A stretch of DNA of 64,000 nt from Ianthella basta (Eukaryota > Porifera > Demospongiae > Verongiida > Ianthellidae): contig OZ025890.1 of the NCBI GenBank assembly GCA_964019415.1, positions 762,458-826,457 on the forward strand. Direction: 5' to 3'. The notes under the pieces were generated by a model. The model had not been told where the DNA came from, did not search any database, and saw only the letters and a program-made list of their open reading frames with translations. Position numbers and translations under genes: made by a program. Below are positions 18,178 through 28,808 of this stretch, piece after piece (the first letter of the stretch is position 1; each line of letters starts with the position of its first letter).

Positions 18178-20475
18178 TGAGTCACTCCAACGAAACTTGG
18201 GCTCAGAGAGCGGAGCGAATGATGGAAGTCCATAGTCCTCGAGCTGATTTTCCGACGGTGCACATCGGGGATCATGTCCTTCTCTGGGCGGAATCTGCGA
18301 AGTGTGACTGCTTCTGAGGCGTTCCTCTTGGTTCTGGCATCTTCCGAGCCTATTTGGTTGGCAGTTGGAACACGGTCTCCCATTCTTAACGCAGAGACAG
18401 GCCTAGGCATACATAACAATGATTCCCCGAAGGTGAATTCACAAATGATCTTTTATAGGTTCATGGTTTTGAGACTCAGCAAATGATGGCTGGAGGAGCA
18501 CAAATGGGAAAGGTGGAAGCCAATGACTGCTAGGGGAAAAGAACCTTTGAAGCCATCCAAATCAAGACCAGTGATGAACTTGGATGGGGTCACCAGCTGC
18601 CCTCGGTATGGAATCATTATAACTGCGAATCTACCTTAAACCATCCTACTCCACTTCCTTCAACTCTGGTGGTATGCCATTGTAGCACTTTAGCACATTC
18701 AATGACGCACTTACTGCATCCTACATACACTGTGCAGTGGTAGTATTCGTATAATACAGTACATATGAGTTATATAAATGTCAAGATGCAAATGGCGTGA
18801 AAAATTAACTCTACTTGCAGCAGCTGGAATATGGTATATTAGCAAAGGTGTGCATGAATGTACAAAATGGGTCTAACTCATGGATCTCTTCTATTGATGA
18901 CCATGATGATGCTCCTATGATTTATCATTTAGCGGTACTGTATACTGTTACGGTGTTCTTTAGAATGTAGTCGCAACGTAAATGTTGCCTGTCACTCCTT
19001 CCTCTGCCTCTTCTTCCTTCTCTGTAATGTATGCCTTTCCTCGCTTCTTCTTGTGACTGCAAAAAGAGGCCACATTTCATGCCACTCACACAAACTTCAG
19101 ACCTCACTTGGTTATACAGCAACACATCTCTCCACCGTACAACCAACTCACTTGTATACCACAAAAACCACTGCAGCTCCTGCCCCGGCCAGTGCGACAA
19201 GTACTACAATCACAACAGGCACAACAATGGCCGCCACATTGACAGTGGAGACGGGTGACGGGTCAGAAGGCTGCACTTCTGCATCCACCTACATATATTG
19301 AGGAGGGGCAGGAGGGTGGGAGAGACAGGAGGGTGGAAGGGCAGGAGGGTGGAAGGGGCAGGAGTGTGGGAGGGGAGGACATAACAGGAAGTAACGATAA
19401 GTACTATTGTTCTTTCACTTGATGGGGTAAAAGCCTATGCAGTAATGCATTACAGTAGACTTACATTGAGAACTCCAAAACTTGTGAGGTGGTTGCAGCT
19501 ACACCTAATCTCTCCATTGTCACAGAATCCCATTGTGGTGCACCCTTCAGAAGACCAATCACCTTTACCGTCTGTAGGTTGATGAATGAGACAGTGACTT
19601 AGGTGACAAGTACACAGTATTGAGTATGATTGACATGTTATGCTGCTTGGAAATTGACTAAAGTTACCGTATACGTATATGTACATATATGGTATACGTA
19701 TGCACTAACCATCAGCTTCATCATCCCAGAAGGAACATTGTGATTTTTTGCCATCTCCAGGCTGGAAAACATATAAGAAATTATTCAGATGCTGGCAACA
19801 ACAATATAGCGACAAGCTTAAGGTGAAGATGAATTATTTGTCTGTTGTACAGCAGACAACTAGCAGTGGGGACTTACAGCATCAGCTGGGATGCACATCT
19901 CTATTGGCTCTGCCAGGTTGGACACTTTTATTCCAACATCCAAAGAGAAGATCACACTTGAAACGGTTCCACCAGACTTGGAGGGGAAGAGCTCTTTAAC
20001 ATTCAACACAGAAACAGTGATTTGTACTACAGTGGAGGTAGTGTCAAACTTATCAAAGAGGCCAACTGGAAGAGTAGCAGTAATGTCAATCTCCAAGGAT
20101 GCCTGTACTACAAATCCTTCATCCTGTACTGAATTTTGGGTGGTAGCCGCAACAGACAGAGAAAACTGGTTTGTTTTGGCAACCACCATTGCCTCCCCCA
20201 TTTGGAGTATATTTGCGATAGATTCTGCAATGTTTTCCAAAGCTGAAACAACACTGCATAGAGAGAGTGAAACTAGCATTGTACAATATGTCCAGCTATA
20301 TTTCGTGACACTTATTGTCCCAACAAGACTGAGTGCACTAATGCAGCTACACAGCCAGTGAGTACACTGTGCATACCTTGATCCTGTGTTTGTGGACTCT
20401 CCAACAGTTGTCAGTTCCTCAGTATTGGCTGATAGGATATTTGACAATGTATCAATGGTCTGGTTCCTCACCTGC

Positions 20476-20476
<1 letters not shown>

Positions 20477-20550
<74 letters not shown>
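20477..20550. repeat. (GT)n microsatellite next to a GAIN exon acceptor
   Basis: In the sense of receptor 2A this is a CA repeat ending CGCGCAG directly before exon 20471-20377. The same arrangement is at 35463-35498 in copy B. Confidence 0.9.
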
Positions 20551-20553
<3 letters not shown>

Positions 20554-21293
20554 GGCACAATATAATAAAAGGGCCTCAAATAATTATGAATTCTGGTTCA
20601 GTGAACACTCATTTTGACCCCCCCCACCATCAAAAATATCATTGTTACAATTACGTTCATTACACACTTACCGTATCATTCTCCAAAGCATCCACTGACA
20701 CATTCATCAACACATTGGTGATAATCCCAACATCAGCAGAAGTTAGTGTTGAAGGATCACTCGAGGCATCACTAATGACATCGAGCAGTTCACCATCATC
20801 CATTGAGCCCTATTGAACAGCAATACAAGCATACAATATGAATGCACATTTCAGCAACATGTATTAAGTACGGGTCGTGCACACATACATCACAGATCTT
20901 CCGAACATCTTCTGACAGTATGCATCCAGCATCATTGGGCTCTCCCCACACTCCACCAGCTGTGCACGGTTGAGTGGCAACAGTGCTGAGCAGAGAAGGT
21001 CTGGCCTGACAGACGCAAGTGGCTTCTGCCACTTTCCTCACTTCTGTCTGCTGCCATGTAAGATGTTCACCAAGCGCTTCTGACAAGAGGCTCTCCTCTA
21101 GGCAGTACACTGCACCTGCTTGACACAAACAGGAGGAGGTGCTTACAGTAAAGTGGGCTGGTACAGTACAAAGAATTGGCCTCACCTGGTGTTGGGGTAG
21201 GTGTTGTTGGAGGAGGAGTTGTTGGAGGTGTTGTTGGTATGGAAGTTTCACTTGGGCTCTCAGTTGGAGTTGATGTGGAGGTAACATCAATGC

Positions 21294-22304
21294 TTGTGGT
21301 TGAGGAGGACACCTCAGCGGATGTGGTAGAGGAGGACACCTCAGCGGTTGTGGTGGAGGAGGAAATCTCAGCGGATGTGGTGGAGGAGGACACCTCAGTG
21401 GATGTGGTGGAGGAGGACACCTCAGTGGATGTGGTGGAGGAGGACACCTCAGTGGATGTGGTGGAGGAGGACACTTCAGTGGATGTGGTAGAGGAGGACA
21501 CCTCAGTGGATGTGGTGGAGGAGGAAACCTCAGTGGATGTGGTGGAGGAGGACACGTCAGTGGATGTGGTGGAGGAGGACACCTCAGCGGATGTGGTAGA
21601 GGAGGACACCTCAGCGGATGTGGTGGAGGAGGAAATCTCAGTGGATGTGGTGGAGGAGGACACCTCAGTGGATGTGGTGGAAGAGGACACCTCAGCGGAT
21701 GTGGTGGAGGAGGACACCTCAGTGGATGTGGCGGAGGAGGACACCTCAGCTGATGTGGTGGAGGAGGACACCTCAGCGGATGTGGTGGAAGAGGACACCT
21801 CCGCAGATGTGGTGGAGGAGGACACCTCAGTGGATGTGGTGGAGGAGGACACTTCAGTGAATGTGGTGGAGGAGGACACCTCAGCTGATGTGGTGGAGGA
21901 GGACACCTCCGCAGATGTGGTGGAGGAGGACACCTCAGTGGATGTGGTGGAGGAGGACACCTCAGCGGATGTGGTGGAGGAGGAAACCTCAGTGGATGTG
22001 GTGGAGGAGGACACCTCAGTGGATGTGGTAGAGGAGGACACCTCAGCCGATGTGGTGGAGGAGGACACCTCAGCGGATGTGGTGGAAGAGGACACCTCCG
22101 CAGATGTGGTGGAGGAGGACACCTCAGTGGATGTGGTGGAGGAGGACACTTCAGCGGATGTGGTGGAGGAGGACACCTCAGCTGATGTGGTGGAGGAGGA
22201 CACCTCCGCAGATGTGGTGGAGGAGGACACCTCAGTGGATGTGGTGGAGGAGGACACTTCAGTGGATGTGGTGGAGGAGGACACCTCAGCGGATGTGGTG
22301 GAGG
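21294..22304 (-). repeat. 27-bp coding minisatellite of receptor 2A stalk, about 37 units
   Basis: Tandem 27-bp units encode SSSTTSAEV or SSSTTSTEV on the minus strand, with rare substitutions (I for V, F for S). Almost every residue is Ser, Thr or small, which suggests a densely O-glycosylated, extended mucin-like stalk just outside the HRM-GAIN region. The antisense frame is also open because the unit length is a multiple of three. Confidence 0.9.
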
Positions 22305-22898
22305 AGAACATCACCAACAATGCTGATGGGGAGGGGTGCTTTCCTCTTTAGCGTCCTCTGCGGAATGTGTTTCATCTTCACATGTCCTCTGCATCAGGCA
22401 ACCACGTACAGTACCATGCTTTACACATGCAGGTGTGTGTCATGGCCACAGTCAGTGTATGCTGTGGAATCCACATCAGTAAATGCTAAACCATGTGTAT
22501 TCTCTTTTTAGGGGCTGCCGCAGGCAGCCCCTATATTGTTTTCAAATTGGCGTTTTCATATGGCTTCATGTTACGGATATATATATATATATATATATAT
22601 AATACGCCAACCTACGGTTGTACGGCAATGCTTACATTTATATTGAATGTATTGGGCGAAGTATTGGGTATAGGGAATTTATATTGTCGGCCATTTTATT
22701 CGGCCGGAAGTGGACCGTGTGCGAGGCCAAGGGACTTTGAAAACCGGCTTCCAAACGACGTTTTAGCGAACTTTGGACGTTCTCTTCCGCCTCTGATCCT
22801 GGAACAGACTCCTACAGCACTTCTGGTCGACGGGCAAAGACACAGCTTCGAGACAGCGCCCAACAGGTCATCGACTTCGCCCCGCGCCTTCTTCGATA

Positions 22899-22968
22899 AT
22901 GGCCGCGCCCGCCTCGGAGGACTTCACTCCGCCGCCTGGAACACATGACAGGAGTAACGTAGAAACTG
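22899..22968 (+). CDS. Possible captured 5' exon (MAAPASEDFTPPPGTHDR...)
   Basis: An ATG inside the CpG-rich part of the insertion is followed by 23 codons of low-complexity, acidic, Pro-rich type, typical of a protein N-terminus. It is followed by a usable donor (ACTG|GTGAAC) at 22969. Without splicing the frame goes on 14 more codons to a stop. The sequence around it is GC/CpG-rich, unlike every neighbour. It could be a gene 5' end carried by the transposon, or chance. I do not recognise the protein. Confidence 0.25.
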
Positions 22969-23236
22969 GTGAACGCCGTGATATGTACACGCTAACGTTC
23001 TTCAACCGTTTCTAGCGTTGAAAAGCTTAACTCGCACGGTTGCCCTTCTAAATGCTCTTCAGAACCTGGCCCACGCGTACTGCGCTGTAGCAAACGTACG
23101 TAGCTTTTGCCACCACAGACCACTAGCTACTCTGGCGACTGTGGGTTCCTTGGTACATTATGTTTCTGTAATTACTCACTGTAAATGCACGTGCTATAAG
23201 CAGTCATGTGTCTGTCTGCTGGACATTTCTCTGTGC

Positions 23237-23241
23237 ATGTG

Positions 23242-23339
<98 letters not shown>

Positions 23340-23348
23340 TGTGTATGT

Positions 23349-23397
<49 letters not shown>

Positions 23398-23555
23398 TGT
23401 GTGTGTGTATGTGGTGTGTGTGTGCATGTGGTTTGTGTGTGGTGTGTGTGTGCATGTGGTGTGTGTGTGGTGTGTGTGTGCGTGGTGTGTGCGTGTGTGT
23501 GTGTGTGTGTGTGCATGTGTATGTGTGCGTGTGTGTGTGTGTGTGTGCATGTGTA

Positions 23556-23609
<54 letters not shown>

Positions 23610-23628
23610 TCATGTGTCTGGTGATAGT

Positions 23629-23670
<42 letters not shown>
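23237..23670. repeat. Compound (GT)n field with GC and AT steps
   Basis: About 430 bp of GT repeats with interspersed tggtg, gcgt and gcatgt variants, inside the TA-flanked insertion. Long frames over it are repeat artefacts. Confidence 0.95.
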
Positions 23671-23673
<3 letters not shown>

Positions 23674-23990
23674 AAGTTACTGAGGTATTGTGACGCGATG
23701 TCATGTTTACCTATTGTGAGTGACAGAGCAGCGACCGAAGGGAGCAAGTATTTCAAGTTGGGGCGGCAGCCCCACGAGTTTTTAACTCGAAATACTTGTT
23801 ATATAATATTCAAATCACACTCAATTATCTAACTCTTTACATTGATAAATGGTGTTTCAGCTGGGCGTTAAGTACAAAAACCGGTAATTAATGAGGCAGG
23901 GTAGCTATATGTAGTTAGGAAATACAACTATTGAAGTTTAAAGTACTCTCTTATGTTTAAATCACTTGGATTTGGTTTCCAATCCGATAA

Positions 23991-24102
23991 TCAGATGTAA
24001 AGGGCAGTTGACTCGCCTGTCATACACTCGTAGTTCTCAGTGGGAGGTGCTTCCTTTTCAGTGGGAACTTGTTCCTTCTCATGTGCACCGTGGTACTTCT
24101 TC
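23991..24102 (-). CDS. Receptor 1B cytoplasmic tail exon (37 residues)
   Basis: Compared with copy A, about 303 nt are missing in frame between AH and KEQ. A further 12 nt are missing at the end, turning LYTNTEM into LYI. Retained: the basic RKKYHG membrane-proximal start and NYECM (YxxM). Lost: the GYYTI, AYDTF, SIYAEI, FYDSA and YTNT sites. Stop is TGA at 23993-23991. Confidence 0.8.
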
Positions 24103-27100
24103 CTGCAGCAGTAATAATACCAGTACATATTGTATATATAAGTTTGTATGAGAAAGTACACTGTGACACTATTTGCAGCTGCTGCTTAGGTTGCTATGGC
24201 TACAGTTGTATCCTCAAACTTGCACTGACAAGCCTCTGAATGTACAAAGCTATAGTGGGTCATACAGAGACACCTGCTCCTAGCTCTGTATGCTTACCTC
24301 TGTACATACATATTACGTAGGTGTAGTTGGTAATATTAAAGTGATCTGTAACATACTCTCCAAAAGTGGCCCGGTGAACAGTGTATATCCAAACATGCAC
24401 TGTGCACACATGAATGTGATGTGTAGCCTACCTTCGAATGCAGCAGCATGCTGCCACTATTATCACACAGATCAGCAAAAGGAGCAGCAGCAGTGCAGCC
24501 ACGCCTGCTCCCGCTGCATAGTAGACCACGGACACACCACCACCAGCTACAGTCAGTCTCGCTGCCTATAGGTGGGAACCGCATGCATAGAAGTTGGATG
24601 ACTCAACACACGCATTTAGAAGAAGAGGCCATTACTGGCAAAATGGCTTATACAATTGAACCTATCTAGGTCATTGGATGAGTCTTGACAGCTAGCTACT
24701 CACTGGTAACCATTCTGTATTATATCACTTCTGGACACTTCACTCAGAACATGCATGTGTGAACTTTGGTGCCATCAGTATGAGATGTTGGCAACGGACG
24801 TATGCATGCATGGTGTGCATGTGCTGACCATGTGTCTGCCTACCTGGAGCACAGCAAAGGTTGTCAGGTGCTGGCAGCTGCACACAACCTCTCCGTTCTG
24901 CACCTTAGCCTTCTTCGAGCAGCCATGTCCGGACCAGGCACCCAGGCCCTCTGAAGACACAGCAGTGAACACACATGTAAATCTAACACTACTGCACATC
25001 AGCATTCATATAAAGATAGCAGGTAATAACTATGCTTAATAACATACAATTAATAGATCTGTACAGGTCTGCATGTGGATAGGAATGATGCAGGCTTCTA
25101 AGCTAACTGCCTTACACACATGCCTAGCTGCTTACGGTTTGCACTTGTCTTCCAGTAGTAGCAATCCGTGGTGCTGAATTCTGCAGTCTACAGAGTAAGC
25201 AGAGAAAGAATGAGAGATACCATGACACATGCATCTGAGAGTCCTCATCAATGCCACGAGCAGAAAGACTGTTGGAAACTATACTATACTGTATTAGATA
25301 TATGCAGTACATATACTTGATGAAGGGTGCAGTGTAATGTATTGCCAGTAATGTATAATAATGTATTACCAGTAATGTATAATAATGTATTGCCAGTAAT
25401 GTATAATAATACATAGTGTATGGGTCCTGTCCATTACAACACCAGTTGGAGGGCATGATATGTAAGCTCACCTCAGGGACTGTGAATGTAATCTCAATTG
25501 CTTCCTGAGTTCCATTGATGCTGCAGTTGCCAACGGTAACTGAGAGGATGGGACTGACCACTTGCCTGTCAGCTTCCCCCTCAACTCTTCCTCCAAAGAG
25601 TGCCTTCTTGTTAATGAGCGAAGAGATGACAACGGATGAATTGCAGCTCATGTCAAACAGGTTGGTAGAAAGGCGAGCTCTTGCATCAGTCAAGGGGATT
25701 TCGAATCCCTCTACTGGCACATCTCCTCTGGCCACAGCTGCTGCCCAGAGTATAATGTCATCCATTCTTTGCGTCCAAGGGCTACCATTGCATGCTTCAC
25801 CCAGTGCTCCTCTGGCAATCGCATCCAAACTGTTCACCAACCTGAGGTGATGAAGTGCACAGTTGAGGACAAATCTCAGACGTACATGCAAAGTCTGCAC
25901 CCTGCCACATGATACATGTGACTTACGTTGTAGCTGCATTTGTACTGTTTCTGGTGTTCGCCAACACATTGTCAGGGCTAGAAAGAGTACTAGCAACTGC
26001 TGTAAGCAGTGTGTTTGTTGTTGACTGTAGGGGAAATCCCAAACAGTGTATATGTTATACAGTACATACATTAGCATACACATACAAGTCACGGCTGTAA
26101 CATGATCCATTAAAGTACTATAACATGTACAGCTGTCTAAAGTTTGGGGTCATGTAAATTAATGTTTGTTGTACCAAAAGTACACATACACCATTGAACA
26201 GTTTATACACTGCACAGAAACATGTAGCTGCATTCTCACAGTTGGGACAGCTCCTACAGCAGATATGTATATAGTGCTGTGTATACTGTATATGCACACA
26301 CTACTGTACACTGTTAAAAATAGGGAGTGACAATCACACCCAAAATTGGTGTGAATTGGTTGCCACAGTGAGCACACCTTTTTGCAATATGATGTTCACT
26401 CCAACCATGCAAGACACAATTGCAACATACCATTTTGGGAACAGTTTGTAAGAGAGTAAGCACTTAATGGTACATTTCACTACAGATATGGTACACTACT
26501 TTAAGAATTTGAGTATATACCCCATTCTGGTCACGTGGGCAATAGTTGGAGGTTTGCGCAGGTTGGAGGTTTGCGCGTAACATATATACGCAATATACAG
26601 CATACCAACTGGCAGGATAGTTTGTGAGTGATGGCATCCGGATCCCCTTCATAAAATGGGCATCTGGTGCCTCAGTGAACTTCACCAGGGAATACGGCAT
26701 TCCCTGCAAACATTGGGCATCTGTGCCCCAGTGAACTTCACCGGGGAACATGTCATCCCCTGCAAACATTGGGCATCTGGTGCCCCAGTGAACTTCACCG
26801 GGGAATACGGCATTCCCTGCAAACATTGGACATCTGGTGCCCCAGTGAACTTCACTGGGGAATACGGCATCCCCTGCAAACATTGGGCACCTGGTGCCCC
26901 AGTGAACTTCACCGGGGAATACGGCATCCCCTGCAAACATTGGGCACCTGGTGCACCCAGTGAACTTCACCGGGGAATATGGCATCCCCTGTAAACATTG
27001 GGCACCTGGTGCCCCAGTGAACTTCACCGGGGAATATGGCATCCCCTGCAAACATTGGACATCTGGTGCCCCAGTGAACTTCACTGGGGAATATGGCATC

Positions 27101-28738
27101 CCCTGCAAACATTGGGCATCTGTGCCCCAGTGAACTTCACCGGGGAATATGGTATCCCCTGCAAACATTGGGCATCTGGTGCCCCAGTGAACTTCACTGG
27201 GGAATATGGCATCCCTTGCAAACATTGGACATCTGGTGCCCCAGTGAACTTCACTGGGGAATATGGCATCCCCTGCAAACATTGGACATCTGGTGCCCCA
27301 GTGAACTTCACTGGGGAATACGGCATCCCTTGCAAACATTGGACATCTGGTGCCCCAGTGAACTTCACTGGGGAATATGGCATCCCCTGCAAACATTGGG
27401 CATCTGTGCCCCAGTGAACTTCACCGGGGAATATGGCATCCCTTGCAAACATTGGGCATCTGGTGCCCCAGTGAGCTTCACTGGGGAATATGGCATCCCT
27501 TGCAAACATTGGGCATCTGTTGCCCCATTGAATTTCACTGGGGAATATGGCATCCCCTGCAAACATTGGGCATCTGGTGCCCCAATGCACTTCACTGGGG
27601 AATACAGCATCCCCTGCAACACAAAGTACCTAATGGTACAATTAAACTGCACAAATGACATACTTAGTTTGAGGAGGTCCTCCCACTGTACACAACATAT
27701 ATACCATCAGGCTTAGCTGTGTCCAAATTGTCGGATTATCTGGATTCCAAATAAACCCTTGTCATCTTTAATTTTGGTTATGAATTACTTCAAAGTCTCT
27801 TAATCTTTCAGAAATGACAAGACAGTGTGGACACTGGTGTCAGTGTGAACATCACACTAAAGTAATGATGTGACTGATCACACCCTTGGTGTGAGCACTG
27901 ACTGGTGTGATGGTCACACCATATTTTTAACAGTGTATGCATATGTGTGTGCATGTGACTAGAGTTGCGTAGTGGGTCTCTTACGTTTGGTGAACTGGTG
28001 CAGGTGTCCTTGGCAAGCAGTTCAACGGCAGTCAAGATGGCTGCAACTGCTCCAGATTGCAGGGTTGATGTCCCACCTGCTATAGCTGCCTGCACCCTGC
28101 TCAGGAGCTCACAGACATTGTTAGCCTACAAAGACATTAAAGAACATAATTATTTTCAGTGATGATGGTCACACCAGAAATTCATTCAAGAACAGCTTGC
28201 TTCAATCTGCAGATAACAGTCTTTATCAGTTAATGTTGTTGTATGAAGTTTGTTGGTAGGCACAGCTGCAAGTGAGCTACTGTAAGAGTGTCGCAGTATA
28301 GTTCAATACAGTACATATGGCATATGTATGCATATAGTACCTACCGTACATTACGGCTATAATGATAACTCATTCATGCATGTACTGTAGACTGTCAAAT
28401 TTATTTCCACATTTACATGGTCATGTGGTGCTTGCTTCACATGTACACACACGTACGTACATACCTGACGCAAATCTGCCACTGTGGTCACAGTGCACTC
28501 TCTATCATCAGTGTCCCTCCACCTGCCACCCTCAAAGCAGGTTCTTGTAGCAAAAATATCACGGGTGATGTCCAGTGTGGACCGGTAGGGACAGGGGAGG
28601 TGGTCAAACTCTCCAGCTTTTGTTTCAGTCCAGCTGAAGGTGTGGCGTAGAGCTGAGTTATACTCTGATTCAGCAGGGCAAGAGGCTAGATGGTGCATGC
28701 GGGGAGGGGGCAGGTCAGGAGTCCCATATGACGTAGCA

Positions 28739-28808
<70 letters not shown>

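Larger units (their letters stand above)
15191..18402 (-). mobile_element. Decayed RT retroelement with C-terminal nuclease-like domain, copy A only
   Basis: The element lies between gctattacag (15181-15190) and cctaggcatac (18402), which in copy B are joined by only about 300 bp of unrelated repeat. A T9 run at 15191-15199 is the expected poly(A) of a minus-strand insert, followed by about 320 bp of 3' UTR-like sequence and then the ORFs. No target duplication is visible. The insertion replaced sequence, or copy B lost and gained sequence here. Two frameshifts (near 18180 and 17590) and one in-frame TAG (16745-16747) show it is dead. It is of non-LTR type by its RT, poly(A) tail and lack of LTRs; I cannot assign the clade. 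Confidence 0.75.
7273..22304. repeat. Tandem duplication, copy A (about 15 kb)
   Basis: The sequence from agaacatcaccaacaatgctg at 7273 reappears from 22305. From there the two regions stay nearly collinear through receptor 1 and the 3' half of receptor 2, introns included. Large differences are insertions or deletions: a retroelement here at 15.2-18.4 kb; and in copy B extra sequence at 22.5-23.8 and 26.3-27.9 kb and a shortened receptor 1 tail exon. The left edge abuts the end of the PLAT gene. The right edge (22304/22305) falls inside the receptor 2 stalk minisatellite. Confidence 0.9.
18960..22305 (-). pseudogene. Receptor 2A: beheaded stalk-HRM-GAIN/GPS-TM copy
   Basis: Exons downwards: stalk 22305-21186 (27-bp repeats, then a Thr/Pro-rich end), HRM-like 21141-20889 (CLCQAGAVYCLEESL, TW..T, ATCVCQA, GGVWGEP..AGC), GAIN 20809-20672, 20471-20377 and 20253-19878, GPS 19761-19710 plus 19571-19465 (CSFWDDEADG...W..EGC...GFC..GEIRCSCNHLTSF), TM 19288-19152, tail 19056-18960 (HKKKRGKAYI..., ends VATTF, TAA). 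All frames are open. At 22305 the stalk stops at the duplication breakpoint. There is no start codon, signal peptide or EGF region, which the full copy 2B has. It could be expressed only as a fusion with something upstream on the minus strand (receptor 1B ends at 23991). Called pseudogene for the lost 5' half, not for decay. Confidence 0.75.
22513..23794. mobile_element. 1.28-kb TA-flanked insertion with hairpin ends, copy B only
   Basis: Copy A runs straight through this point (7470-7485, ctttttatataatattc). Copy B has ctttttA, then 1.28 kb, then TAtataatattc, giving a TA target duplication. The left end is a hairpin, ggggctgcc gca ggcagcccc. The right end holds ggcggcagcccc within a longer inverted pair (caagtatttcaagtt ... 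aactcgaaatacttg, 23746-23793). Inside are a CpG-rich stretch (22680-23110) and a long GT-repeat field (23237-23670). No transposase is seen, so it is a non-autonomous element by structure only. Confidence 0.6.

Noticed and set aside
21176..22351. Long plus-strand frame of VEEDTSADV-type repeats (also 36119-37525)
   Set aside because: It is the antisense of the Ser/Thr stalk. All frames stay open because the unit is 27 bp. The minus frame has splice sites, a Thr/Pro end and links to HRM exons; the plus frame has none.
22493..22948. 151-codon plus frame through the CpG-rich insertion
   Set aside because: It starts in duplicated non-coding sequence, crosses an (AT)n tract and has no recognisable domain. 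Only the short ATG exon at 22899 was kept, at low confidence.
26657..27617. CRISPR-like regular repeats
   Set aside because: There are no distinct spacers; units are contiguous 57-bp copies. The host is eukaryotic and there are no cas genes.
26464..27716. Frames of up to 310 codons on both strands over the 57-bp repeats
   Set aside because: Tandem repeat of a length divisible by three, inside a transposon in an intron. No start context, splice sites or domain.
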